A DNA stretch of 64,000 nt from Flexibacter flexilis DSM 6793 (GTDB lineage: Bacteria; Bacteroidota; Bacteroidia; Cytophagales; Flexibacteraceae). The translations under genes were made by a program, and so were the position numbers. The stretch's first letter is position 1; each line of letters begins with the position of its first letter. The stretch is taken from assembly GCF_900112255.1 (NCBI RefSeq), contig NZ_FOLE01000005.1:62001-126000 (forward strand). The letters are read 5' to 3'. The notes under the pieces were generated by a model. The model searched no databases and had not been told where the DNA came from. It saw nothing but the letters and a program-made list of their open reading frames with translations. This document shows, one piece after another, positions 16,264 through 24,831 of the stretch.

Positions 16264-17379
16264 CTAATAAGCATAACTATTAAGACCTACATTCGTCTGC
16301 TCGACAATGTAGTCCACTACGCGGCGCAAATCGCCTCCAGTAGCATTATAGACAGCCAGTTGGCGATCTGCACCAGTGCCTTGTTTTACCATTTGTTGAA
16401 TATACTCCAACTCATGGCGGCTTCCTAATTCGTCCACTACATCGTCCACAAAATCAAGAAGCTCTTGTATAAGGGCTTTGCAATCTACTTCCTCTTGCTT
16501 ACCGAAATCAATGAGCTTGCCCTCAATACCATAACGAGCAGCACGCCATTTATTTTCGTTAATAAGCGCACGGCGATAAAGTCTAAAATTCAAATTAGCC
16601 TTCATCAATTTATAAATTTTGGCTACCAATGCCTGCATCAGTGCTGCTAACGCGATGGTTTCGTCCACCAACATCGGCACATCGCAGATACGGAACTCAA
16701 TGGTTTCAAAGAACGGATGCAAACGAATATCCCACCAGATCTTTTTGCCATTGTCTATACAACCCGTTTTGATAAGCAATTTAATATAATTATCGTATTC
16801 TCCAGCACTGGCAAAGAAATCAGGAATGCCTGTACGCGGGAATTTATCAAACACTTTGGTTCTGAACGACTTAAATCCTGTATTACGACCTTCCCAGAAC
16901 GGAGAGTTGGTAGAAAGAGCGAAAATATGCGGCAAGAAATAACGCACTGCATTCATTATCTGCACACCAACTTCGCGGCTTTCGATGCCTACATGTACGT
17001 GCAAACCAAAAATCAAGTTGGCGCGAGCCGCATCTTGCAACTCATTCACAATTTCCTCATAACGAGGATGTTCTGTAATCAACTGATTTTGCCAAAGCGA
17101 AAACGGGTGCGTACCAGCCGCCGCAATCAACAAACCATTGTTGGCCGCTTGCTCTGCAATAATGCGACGCAAATATGTTACTTCACGGCGTGCTTCTTCT
17201 ATATTTTTGCAAATATTAGTCCCTACTTCTACCACCGACTGGTGCATTTCGGCTTTTACCTGCTCCTTGAGTAATATTTTCCCACCTTCCACAATCTGTT
17301 GCATGTGCGAGCGAAGCTCACGCGTTTGAGGGTCTATTACCTGAAATTCTTCTTCTATACCTAAAGTAAATTCTGCCAT
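16264..17379 (-). CDS. GCS2/YbdK-type carboxylate-amine ligase
   Basis: 371 residues matching the gamma-glutamylcysteine-synthetase 2 (COG2170) family, ATP-dependent ligases that join a carboxylate (often glutamate) to an amine. GIEEEFQVID (7-16) is the signature start with metal-binding Glu; AEMHQSVVEVGTN, AAAGTHPFSLWQNQ, LIFGLHVHVGIESRE, TNSPFWEGRNTGFKSFR and RLHPFFETIEFRICDVPM follow in order. The true amine substrate is unknown: YbdK-like members are usually not the glutathione enzyme. It is downstream of the ATP-grasp gene (165-base gap containing a stem-loop). Confidence 0.9.
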   Translation of the reverse strand: MAEFTLGIEEEFQVIDPQTRELRSHMQQIVEGGKILLKEQVKAEMHQSVVEVGTNICKNIEEARREVTYLRRIIAEQAANNGLLIAAAGTHPFSLWQNQLITEHPRYEEIVNELQDAARANLIFGLHVHVGIESREVGVQIMNAVRYFLPHIFALSTNSPFWEGRNTGFKSFRTKVFDKFPRTGIPDFFASAGEYDNYIKLLIKTGCIDNGKKIWWDIRLHPFFETIEFRICDVPMLVDETIALAALMQALVAKIYKLMKANLNFRLYRRALINENKWRAARYGIEGKLIDFGKQEEVDCKALIQELLDFVDDVVDELGSRHELEYIQQMVKQGTGADRQLAVYNATGGDLRRVVDYIVEQTNVGLNSYAY

Positions 17380-17487
17380 ACGAAATACAATGGTGTTTTT
17401 GTTTAAAATGATAAACTATTACAATAACAAAGACGGGAATTGGTGAGGAATGTTGGCGTACTTAACAGGTTCTTTATCAGGGATAAT

Positions 17488-17518
17488 ATTGAGGCGCAGG
17501 TTAAACAAACGCCTCAAT
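17488..17518. terminator. Stem-loop between the two ligase genes
   Basis: Perfect stem ATTGAGGCG / CGCCTCAAT with a 13-base loop, without a long T-run on the minus strand. It may partly terminate or protect the transcript between the ATP-grasp and GCS2 genes. Confidence 0.5.
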
Positions 17519-17544
17519 AAACATGCTATTTTTTCAATGATCAA

Positions 17545-18573
17545 TTACTTTTCTGCGGGGACTTTGGCCACTTTCTTAGCGGGTGCTTTTTTAGGAATAG
17601 CAGCACTAGCCAACGTATCCGTAATCGCTGCACCTGCCACAGCCTGACCCACAAATGTGCCCCAAGTAAGGTTCATTTGGCCTGGTTTGTGTTCTTTAGC
17701 GCGGCGAATGGCCAAATTAGAGGCAGCCTCCACAATCCATTCAAAGTTTTCTTGCCCTACCGAATTTACATCAGCATCAGGGGCAGGATTACAGAAATCA
17801 ATAGCCAAAGGCACGCCATCACGAACCGCAAATTCTACGGTGTTGAAATCGTAACCCAAACCAACGTTTAGTTTTAGCACATAATCGCGCACCAAATCCA
17901 ACAATTTCTTTTCCGCTGGGCCTTTTTCGACTACATAACGTAAATGATGCGGGTTGCGCGGCTCATATTGCATAATGTGTACGTCTTTACCACCGATGCA
18001 ATAGCAACGGAAATAATCATCAAACACTACTTCTTCTTGTAGCATCATGACCAACTGGCCAGTTTCGTTGTAGGCTTTGAAAAACTCGTCCATGTCGTTG
18101 AGTTTGTACACGTTTTTCCAGCCGCCACCCGCAAACGGTTTGAAATAGGCAGGGAAACCAACGTAGTTGAAAATACCTTCCCAATCCAAGGGAAACGCCA
18201 AGTTGCGGAAAGAGTTGCCATTCGTATCTGGCGGATGTTGGTTAGATGGTAGAAGCACCGTGCGCGGCACAGGTACGCCTACTTTCAGAGCCAATGCATT
18301 GTTAAAGAATTTCTCGTCGGCACTCCACCAAAACGGGTTGTTAATGACGGCTGTGCCGCCAATGGCTGCATTTTTCAAGAAACCCCTGTAAAAAGGTACA
18401 TCTTGCGAGATACGGTCAATAATTACAGCATAGTCCGATACTTCGCCCTGAATTACACGGCTAATGTGTACAGCTTCGGCCACAATTCCTTTTTCTTGTT
18501 TCTCGTTCACCCTCTCCACAAAGGCCTGCGGGAAAGTACTTTCTTGCCCAAACAAAATGCCAATTTTTTTCAT
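17545..18573 (-). CDS. ATP-grasp domain protein (amidoligase-like)
   Basis: 342 residues. The N-terminal domain (1-95) starts MKKIGILFGQE; the ATP-grasp core has KVGVPVPRTVLLP, FPAYFKPFAGGGWKNV (glycine-rich ATP loop, about 142-155), LMMLQEEVVFDDYFR-like linker and the metal site NTVEFAVRDGVPLAIDFCNPAPD (about 245-267, with Asp259 and Asn262). Such enzymes activate a carboxylate as acyl phosphate and couple it to an amine or thiol. The C-terminal 30 residues are a Lys/Ala/Pro-rich tail. Expected to act with the GCS2 ligase in making a small peptide-like compound; substrates unknown. Confidence 0.85.
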   Translation of the reverse strand: MKKIGILFGQESTFPQAFVERVNEKQEKGIVAEAVHISRVIQGEVSDYAVIIDRISQDVPFYRGFLKNAAIGGTAVINNPFWWSADEKFFNNALALKVGVPVPRTVLLPSNQHPPDTNGNSFRNLAFPLDWEGIFNYVGFPAYFKPFAGGGWKNVYKLNDMDEFFKAYNETGQLVMMLQEEVVFDDYFRCYCIGGKDVHIMQYEPRNPHHLRYVVEKGPAEKKLLDLVRDYVLKLNVGLGYDFNTVEFAVRDGVPLAIDFCNPAPDADVNSVGQENFEWIVEAASNLAIRRAKEHKPGQMNLTWGTFVGQAVAGAAITDTLASAAIPKKAPAKKVAKVPAEK

Positions 18574-18681
18574 AAAATCAATAGAAAGTTAAAAGTTATA
18601 CCACCCCAATGCATTATTCATCATACATTGGATTACCATAAATTTAGGAATACCTTAGCTAAACTTCTTTTAGGATTAGTT

Positions 18682-19392
18682 TTAAGATTGGATTTGCGCC
18701 AAATAATCAGGGAACATCTCTCGCCAAACAGGCCAATCATGATTGCCGCCTTTGCGAATATCCAGCCAATTATTCAAGCCCTTACGATTCAGAATTTCGG
18801 ACATCTGAATATTGGCTTGCAAACAAAAATCATGTTCGCCCACACCAAACACTACACCCATCTCATAAATGGCGGGGTTTTGCAAGCCTAGAACAAAATC
18901 AGGGGGATTATTATAATAACAAGTGTCGTCATAGTAACCGTCAAGCTGCATTTTGATATCAAATGCGCCGCCCATATTGAAAATATAGCCAACCATTTCA
19001 GGATGTCTAAACCCAAAATTAGTTGCATGATACGCCCCGAAACTACAACCCGCAACTGCTACTTTATGGTAGCCCGTTTCATTTTGCGCCCGCGACACGA
19101 CTTCCTCCAAAATCATGCGGTCATAATGTGTGTGATTATATGCTCGGTGGGCAGGGTGAATCGCTTTGTTATACCAACTGTCTGTATCTATACTATCAGG
19201 GCAATAGATTTTGACACGTCCTGTATCGACGAACCACTGTACGGACTCTATGAGTTTGAAGTCTTTATTCTGATAATAGCGTCCCATTGATGTCGGGAAC
19301 ACAATAACAGGGTAGCCTCCATGTCCAAAAACTAACATTTCAGTTTCTCGCCCAATAGCAGGCGAGTACCATTTCAAGTATTCCTCTCTCAA
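18682..19392 (-). CDS. COG4947-like esterase, TTG start
   Basis: 236 residues, alpha/beta hydrolase related to the D-type esterases of COG4947. The start REEYLKWYSPAIGRETEMLVFGHGGYPVIVFPTSMGRYY is characteristic. The nucleophile elbow is G-C-S-F-G (VAVAGCSFGAYHA), and the terminal GGNHDWPVWR supplies the His. No ATG exists before the conserved N-terminus: an in-frame stop lies five codons upstream and the frame begins at a TTG (19390-19392). Either TTG is the start, or the ATG was lost. It heads the run of the ATP-grasp, GCS2 and amidotransferase genes, and probably hydrolyses an ester or amide in the same product. Confidence 0.85.
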   Translation of the reverse strand: MREEYLKWYSPAIGRETEMLVFGHGGYPVIVFPTSMGRYYQNKDFKLIESVQWFVDTGRVKIYCPDSIDTDSWYNKAIHPAHRAYNHTHYDRMILEEVVSRAQNETGYHKVAVAGCSFGAYHATNFGFRHPEMVGYIFNMGGAFDIKMQLDGYYDDTCYYNNPPDFVLGLQNPAIYEMGVVFGVGEHDFCLQANIQMSEILNRKGLNNWLDIRKGGNHDWPVWREMFPDYLAQIQS

Positions 19393-19918
19393 ATTACAAT
19401 CAAATTAGCGTGGTACATCTGTTTTTGTTTATCCAAAATTATGGGTTAATTTGATTTTGCCAAATAAAAATTCAAAAAAAAAGCTTTTGGTAAAATTTTA
19501 TAAAAGGCTTTTTATTAAAAAAAAATAACCGTGTAAGTCTTTTACAAAAACAATCAACACACACAAAACACTGATATACAGACATTTAATACTATTAAAA
19601 ACTACATAAATACATTGGTTAATTCGCAAAAAAATATTCCATGGTAAAGGCCAAAAAAAATGCTATGTTTTGCAAAATACTACGATTGAAGCATCGATAT
19701 TTATCCTATTTTCAAGAATAGTATCGCTATTATATTAAATAATACAACTTGATAAACAAGCGGTTATACTTAACATAATAGATTATAGCAAAAAAACTTT
19801 TTTTGTTTGTGCGGGGAAATGAATATTTTGCAGGCTTCATTTATAGCCATATAATATAGAAGGCAATAAAACCATTATAAAACAATTGTTAAACTATTTA
19901 TCCAACATCATCTGACCA
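19393..19918. other. 526-base divergent intergenic region
   Basis: Very AT-rich, with A- and T-runs, between the esterase gene and the divergent transporter gene. The segment CTATGTTTTGC (about 19662) and GAATATTTTGCAGG (about 19828) are near-matches to the -7 element but neither is exact. No reading frame or structured RNA could be supported. The size suggests regulation of both flanking genes. Confidence 0.5.
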
Positions 19919-21247
19919 ATGGCAATTTCTGCACCATCGGGCGGAGCGGCACAAGCGACCGCACACGACCCACAAGCAAATTACACCCCTGCCCTTTCTT
20001 CGCTGATTACCCTGTTTTTCATGATGGGTTTTATCACGTGCTTCAACGACATTCTGATTCCGTATTTGAAAATCCTTTTCGGCCTCAACTACACGGAAGT
20101 AATGCTCATTAATACGTGTTTCTTTGGGGCGTATTTCTTTATGTCCATTCCGTCGGGCAAAATCGCCGAAAAACTTGGCTACAAAAAAGCCATGATTATC
20201 GGTTTCTTAGTGGCCAGTTTGGGTTGCTTTTTATTTTATCCTGCGGCAGCGATGCGCGTTTATGCCCTGTTTTTGGTAGCCTTATTTATTTTAGCCACAG
20301 GCATTACGCTTTTGCAAACAGCTGGTAATCCGTATGTTGCTGTGCTTGGCTCGCCTGAAACGGCTTCGAGCCGCCTGACGCTTACGCAAGCGTTCAACTC
20401 TTTGGCTACTACCATTGCACCTGTGGTTGGTGCTACATTGGTACTCAAAAGCCTGCCAGCTACACCCGAAATACTCAACGGCATTTCGGATTTTACGAAG
20501 CTCAACAGCAGCCAACAAGAAGCTTATAACAGCTTTATTGCTTCTATCAATATCTCTACTTTGCAAAATACCTATTTGGCGTTGGCGGGTGTGTTTATTG
20601 TGATTGCCGTGATTATGGGCTTAATGAAATTGCCACAAATTACGGGTGCAGACGTAGAAACGGGCCAACAAGACAGCAAGCACAGCAGCGCGTGGAGCTA
20701 CAAACACCTTGTTTTGGGTGCGGTTGGCATCTTTACTTATGTGGGTGCGGAAGTGGCTATCGGTAGTTTTTTGGTGAATTATTTGGGACAACCCGAAGTA
20801 ATGGGCTTGAAAGAACACGAAGCGGGTCACTGGGTATCATACTATTGGGGTGGCGCGATGGTTGGCCGTTTTTTGGCCTCTTATGTGCTCACACGCATTA
20901 ACCCTGCTAAAGTTCTCACATTCAATGCGTTGACTGCGGCTGGCTTGGTAATTGCTACGATGATTTTGGGCGGCACTTTGTCGGCTTACACTATTTTGGC
21001 AGTAGGCTTGATGAACTCGCTCATGTTCCCTACCATCTTTACTTTGGCTCTCAAAGGCTTAGGCAAATACACCGACCAAGGCTCTGGCATTTTGTGTACG
21101 GCCATCGTGGGCGGTGCGATTGTGCCATTGTTGCAAGGTTTCTTTGCCGACTCTATCGGTATTCGTTTTGCGTTTTTCTTGCCTGTGTTGTGCTACCTTT
21201 ACATTGCCTATTATGGCGCGAAAGGTCATGCCACTGATGCGGAATAA
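19919..21247 (+). CDS. FucP-type sugar MFS transporter
   Basis: 442 residues, 12 hydrophobic helices. FFMMGFITCFNDILIPYLK in the first helix, YFFMSIPSGKIAEKLGYKKAMIIG (loop 2-3) and LQTAGNPYVAVLGSPETASSRLTLTQAFNSLATTIAPVVGA are the hallmarks of the FucP / glucose-galactose proton symporter family. Likely a sugar:H+ symporter in the cytoplasmic membrane. Divergent from the ligase block, so it may bring in a sugar precursor or be unrelated; the sugar is not evident. Confidence 0.9.
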   Translation: MAISAPSGGAAQATAHDPQANYTPALSSLITLFFMMGFITCFNDILIPYLKILFGLNYTEVMLINTCFFGAYFFMSIPSGKIAEKLGYKKAMIIGFLVASLGCFLFYPAAAMRVYALFLVALFILATGITLLQTAGNPYVAVLGSPETASSRLTLTQAFNSLATTIAPVVGATLVLKSLPATPEILNGISDFTKLNSSQQEAYNSFIASINISTLQNTYLALAGVFIVIAVIMGLMKLPQITGADVETGQQDSKHSSAWSYKHLVLGAVGIFTYVGAEVAIGSFLVNYLGQPEVMGLKEHEAGHWVSYYWGGAMVGRFLASYVLTRINPAKVLTFNALTAAGLVIATMILGGTLSAYTILAVGLMNSLMFPTIFTLALKGLGKYTDQGSGILCTAIVGGAIVPLLQGFFADSIGIRFAFFLPVLCYLYIAYYGAKGHATDAE

Positions 21248-21271
21248 TCAATCGTACAAAATATAAAACAA

Positions 21272-21304
21272 AAACCCGTTCAGATATACTTGAACGGGTT
21301 TTTT
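21272..21304. terminator. Strong terminator after the MFS gene
   Basis: Stem AACCCGTTCA / TGAACGGGTT with a seven-base loop and a T-run; may also serve the minus-strand gene ending at 21327. Confidence 0.85.
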
Positions 21305-21326
21305 GTTGTCATTAGAGCGTAATTGT

Positions 21327-21713
21327 TTAGGAAATTTGTTTATAAAAAATCAAATAGCAGATTAGGGAAATGGCAAAAAATGCCGTTGCTAAAAGATGAA
21401 AATATAGCATTGACAACAACAATAATATAATGGTGATTACAATACTCGAAATCAACAATTTTTTGGTAACCACATCGGCAATCATAAGATTTTGAAAACC
21501 AAAAACCGAGAGTAAAAAACCCATCATAATACTGAAACCGTTATGAAATTTCAAGAAATCATGTGTGCCCAAAAGCTCAATTTTAAGATTTTTCATTTGC
21601 CGGAGCACCGCCAATATTTCGGAGCTTGGGTTGGCATTTCCTGCAAAATGTGCCACCAAATGCAACGCACCCAAAACGATAAAAGCCACAGAGCCAATTT
21701 TGTAAAGTTTCAT
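21327..21713 (-). CDS. Four-helix membrane protein
   Basis: 128 residues with four hydrophobic helices (about 5-25, 60-78, 85-103, 105-125). KIGSVAFIVLGALHLVAHFAG at the start and FLKFHNGFSIMMGFLLSVFGFQNLM in the middle resemble the LIC_13387-type family of small membrane proteins of unknown function. It follows the FAD monooxygenase gene by five bases, so the two are probably one operon; a membrane partner for the monooxygenase is possible. Confidence 0.7.
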   Translation of the reverse strand: MKLYKIGSVAFIVLGALHLVAHFAGNANPSSEILAVLRQMKNLKIELLGTHDFLKFHNGFSIMMGFLLSVFGFQNLMIADVVTKKLLISSIVITIILLLLSMLYFHLLATAFFAISLICYLIFYKQIS

Positions 21714-21718
21714 CTTGA

Positions 21719-22846
21719 TTAATCTATTTTAAAAATCATATCCAACTGTTTTTTGTTCAGGAATTTAGGCGTGTTTTTCATCGCAAAATTTCTAAACCAA
21801 ATCCCAAAATCATTTTCCCAATGCGCCATTTTCCCGATTGCCCAACTCGTCTTGACGATGGCATGTGCCTTTTTTCTTCGCATATTTTCATATTCTTTAA
21901 AGGCATTTTCAAGAGCAATTCCGCTGTCCAATAATTTGCCCAACACATACGCATCTTCGACAGCTTGACAAGCTCCCTGCCCCAAATTTGGGGTAGTAGC
22001 GTGCGCCGCATCACCAATCAGACATACATTTTCGCGCTGCCATTGGTCAATAGGACTTAGGTCTATAATATCGCTGGCAATGATTTTTTCTTTGGGAGTT
22101 GCCGCTATTATTTTTAGAATATCTGCATGAAATTCTTTAAAATTTTCGGATAAATTTATCTGTACTAATTCTGTATTTTTGGCATTTTCCAACGCATACC
22201 AATACACTTTTTTATCACTAATTTTCACAAAACCAAAACGTTTTCCTTTGCCCCAAGCCTCATTTAATTCGTGATGATATTTTTCGGGCAAATCTATTTC
22301 GCAGATACCACGCCAACATTTTTGATTGGCATTTCGCAAAGTACTTGGCTCAAAAAGTTGGTTTCTGACCTTCGATTTCAAACCATCCGCCCCAATCAAA
22401 AATTTGGTTTGGGTGGTAGAATAATCCTCAAAAGTGAGCTTAAAAGCGTCTGATTTTTCGATTTTAGAAAGTCTTTTGGATAACATAATATGCTGGTAAC
22501 CAAACGCATCTGCCAATGTCTTTTGCAGTTCGCCTCTGTGAATCGCAATATTATGAACGCCATATTGTTGCTCATACGCACGCAAGTCCGCGACAGAAAT
22601 GCAGTTCAGTTGCGCATCCGTAATTTTCATATAAGAAATCCGATTTCCTGCGGCCTCTATTTGCTCATGCACACCCAATTTTCTAAAAATCTGCATGGCA
22701 TTATTGGCAATAATAATGCCCGCCCCCACAGGTTTTATTTCGGGTGCGGCCTCAAATACTTTGCAAGACAAACCCTTCTGTTTCAGCGTCAGGGCAGTAG
22801 TCAAACCGCCAATTCCTGCTCCGATAATAGTAACTGTTTCTTTCAT
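21719..22846 (-). CDS. FAD-dependent monooxygenase
   Basis: 375 residues of the PHBH/TetX-like aromatic hydroxylase class. IIGAGIGGLTTALTLKQKG is the Rossmann FAD site, the Glu ending the second strand is at VFEAAP, and CLIGDAAHATTPNLGQGACQAVEDA is the second FAD motif, with GADGLKSKVR (NAD(P)H region) in between. The enzyme should hydroxylate an aromatic or similar substrate with NAD(P)H and O2; the substrate cannot be told. It is followed by the small membrane protein and preceded by a Crp-type regulator. TetX-type resistance is possible but not supported. Confidence 0.85.
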   Translation of the reverse strand: MKETVTIIGAGIGGLTTALTLKQKGLSCKVFEAAPEIKPVGAGIIIANNAMQIFRKLGVHEQIEAAGNRISYMKITDAQLNCISVADLRAYEQQYGVHNIAIHRGELQKTLADAFGYQHIMLSKRLSKIEKSDAFKLTFEDYSTTQTKFLIGADGLKSKVRNQLFEPSTLRNANQKCWRGICEIDLPEKYHHELNEAWGKGKRFGFVKISDKKVYWYALENAKNTELVQINLSENFKEFHADILKIIAATPKEKIIASDIIDLSPIDQWQRENVCLIGDAAHATTPNLGQGACQAVEDAYVLGKLLDSGIALENAFKEYENMRRKKAHAIVKTSWAIGKMAHWENDFGIWFRNFAMKNTPKFLNKKQLDMIFKID

Positions 22847-22900
22847 TTGACGATAGAATTACAGCGCAAAATTAGACGGCAGCACCGCAAAAAACGTACA

Positions 22901-23497
22901 CTAAAGGTAATTAATGCTAATGCGTTTTCGGATTCGGCTCAACGACTGGGGCGTAACGCCCAAATAGCTGGCAAGATGTCGTTGCGAGATTTTTTGGAAT
23001 ATAAGTGGATTGTCCTGTATAAGTTTAATGTACCTATTTTCGGGTGAATAATAAAGTAAATCTTCCACTCTTTTTTTAGCAGATAGATATGCTTTTTCGG
23101 TCATTTTTTTAGAAAACATTTGCCAATAAATATTTTTATTACAAAGATTTTGCCAATCTTCTTGAAATATAAAATAAACTGTACAATTTTCTAAGGCTTG
23201 TATATTGAGTTTTGAAGGTGTACTTAACAAAAAACTTTCGTAATCTGTAAAAACAATATCTTCTATTTTTTGATTAAAATGAAATAAAAAATTTACTTCT
23301 TCCGCATGCTCATTTACATAAAAAGTTCTTAGCGAACCATTATTAACCAATCCAATAAATTTACAAATTTCTCCTTCTTTCAAAACAAACTCATTTCTTT
23401 TTATTTCTTGGGATTGCATTAACGAATAAAGTTCCGTAAATGGTTCTTTTTCCATTTGCAAAAGTGATTGTAGTTTGTCGTAAAATGGTGTATTCAT
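22901..23497 (-). CDS. Crp/Fnr family transcriptional regulator
   Basis: 198 residues. The N-terminal cNMP-binding fold has FVLKEGEICKFIGLVNNGSLRTFYV and a PSKLNIQALENCTVYFI strand region; the C-terminal winged helix is ISQRHLASYLGVTPQSLSRIRKRI. The cyclic-nucleotide arginine pocket of true Crp is not visible, so the ligand is unknown. It lies 54 bases before the FAD monooxygenase gene on the same strand; such regulator-oxygenase pairs are common in Bacteroidota and suggest it controls that gene. Confidence 0.85.
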   Translation of the reverse strand: MNTPFYDKLQSLLQMEKEPFTELYSLMQSQEIKRNEFVLKEGEICKFIGLVNNGSLRTFYVNEHAEEVNFLFHFNQKIEDIVFTDYESFLLSTPSKLNIQALENCTVYFIFQEDWQNLCNKNIYWQMFSKKMTEKAYLSAKKRVEDLLYYSPENRYIKLIQDNPLIFQKISQRHLASYLGVTPQSLSRIRKRISINYL

Positions 23498-23502
23498 AAA
23501 AA

Positions 23503-23616
23503 TTAAATATGCTCTGCTACCAATTCAATTTCGTTTCTGTCATAATACGGCTTTAGCGGCTCTCTATTCAGCCAAAGCGATTCTTCTTGCTGGCTCAAAA
23601 TAACGGGCATTCGTTT
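23503..23616 (-). pseudogene. Truncated copy of SRAP gene 3' end
   Basis: About 114 bases matching the last 38 codons of the SRAP gene at 25859-26464 on the same strand, roughly 85% identical by hand alignment, including identical runs of 24 and 23 bases. It still reads KRMPVILSQQEESLWLNREP with a stop at the same place (ending VAEHI). The 5' part and any start are missing. The preceding bases are unrelated. It is a decayed duplicate or the boundary of a former integration. Confidence 0.8.
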
Positions 23617-23728
23617 AGGCCATAGTTGATTTTCAACTTAGTTTTTTATTTTAAAAAAATTCAAAATGCTACCTGTTTTTATATTCCAGCGATTGTTTAT
23701 TTATATATAATCACTCGCTAAAACAGTA

Positions 23729-24601
23729 TTAAGAGCAAAGGGAGTTGTATTTTATTTCTGCCAATACTTTTTCTAGTATTAAATTAAATTCAGTAGGTTT
23801 CTCTATCATTGGATAATGCCCAGTTGCAGCGATAAATTCAACATGAAAACTATTTTTACAATGGCTTTTCAGCCCTGTTTCATTTGTAGGAAAACCATCA
23901 CTATTGATTAAGTATAACTTATAGTTGAGCTGTTCAAGCCTTTGTGCATCGGCATAAGCATATTGCATTTGATTCATAAATGTCTCATAGCCAATAACAG
24001 GATTACTACTTGCAAAATCAGATTTTACGCTATCCCGTATTTCTGTTGATGTTGTTGGATGAAAAAGCATCAAATCTGCATATACAGGTGCTGAATTTTT
24101 AAAATTGTTTTCAAGCATAGGAAAAAAGTCGGTCATTTGTTTCATTTGCTCTGGCGTAAATATAACGTCAATCATTTTAAAATTGTCAATACCTACAATA
24201 CCAACTATTATTGGATTATTGATTAACGCTAATTCCAACATAATTTCTCCCGCCATAGAATGTGCGATAATGATCACTTTTTTAAGGTTCATCGCATCTA
24301 TAAAAGCAATTACATCATTTGCATATTCTTCAATAGTCCAGTTAGTCCTTTTAGCAATTGATTGGCCAAAACCAGGTAAATCAATTGCTAAAACATTGTA
24401 ATCCCTAGAAAAAAAATCTACTTGATTATTCCAATATGTCCCATCAATACACCAACCGTGTAAAAACAAAAGTGTTGTATCGCCTTGCCCTTGTTGAATA
24501 TAATTAATTTCAACTTGTTTTTCTCTGATTGTAACTTGTTTAGCTATCATACTATTCTGTGTTTTAGCCTTACTTGCACTTGATATAAGCGAAGTAGGCA
24601 A
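23729..24601 (-). CDS. Alpha/beta hydrolase
   Basis: 290 residues. VEINYIQQGQGDTTLLFLHGWCIDGTYWNNQ gives the oxyanion-hole HGW, LAIDLPGFGQS is the strand-4 motif, the nucleophile elbow is IIAHSMAGEI, and the His lies in FIAATGHYPMIEKP. A typical small lipase/esterase or dehalogenase-like enzyme with unknown substrate. The first 17 residues are not conserved-looking; a start at Met18 (24550) is equally plausible. It lies in AT-rich DNA between the two SRAP copies. Confidence 0.85.
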   Translation of the reverse strand: MPTSLISSASKAKTQNSMIAKQVTIREKQVEINYIQQGQGDTTLLFLHGWCIDGTYWNNQVDFFSRDYNVLAIDLPGFGQSIAKRTNWTIEEYANDVIAFIDAMNLKKVIIIAHSMAGEIMLELALINNPIIVGIVGIDNFKMIDVIFTPEQMKQMTDFFPMLENNFKNSAPVYADLMLFHPTTSTEIRDSVKSDFASSNPVIGYETFMNQMQYAYADAQRLEQLNYKLYLINSDGFPTNETGLKSHCKNSFHVEFIAATGHYPMIEKPTEFNLILEKVLAEIKYNSLCS

Positions 24602-24831
24602 TTAAATTACTTTTTATTTGAATTTGATGCAAAGCTAAATAGCCTGTATGACAACCTATTGTCAGGGGGTTAAAAATAATCTTTGAGAACACTTTTTAAA
24701 ATGACTCGTCGGGCGTTAAAATGTATTGTATTGTTGTAATTTAAGTTATTTTATTGAAGTAAAACGCTCGTATTTCTTATGAATAGCAAAAAAGATAATA
24801 ACAAACATAATATATAAAATTTTACACAACC

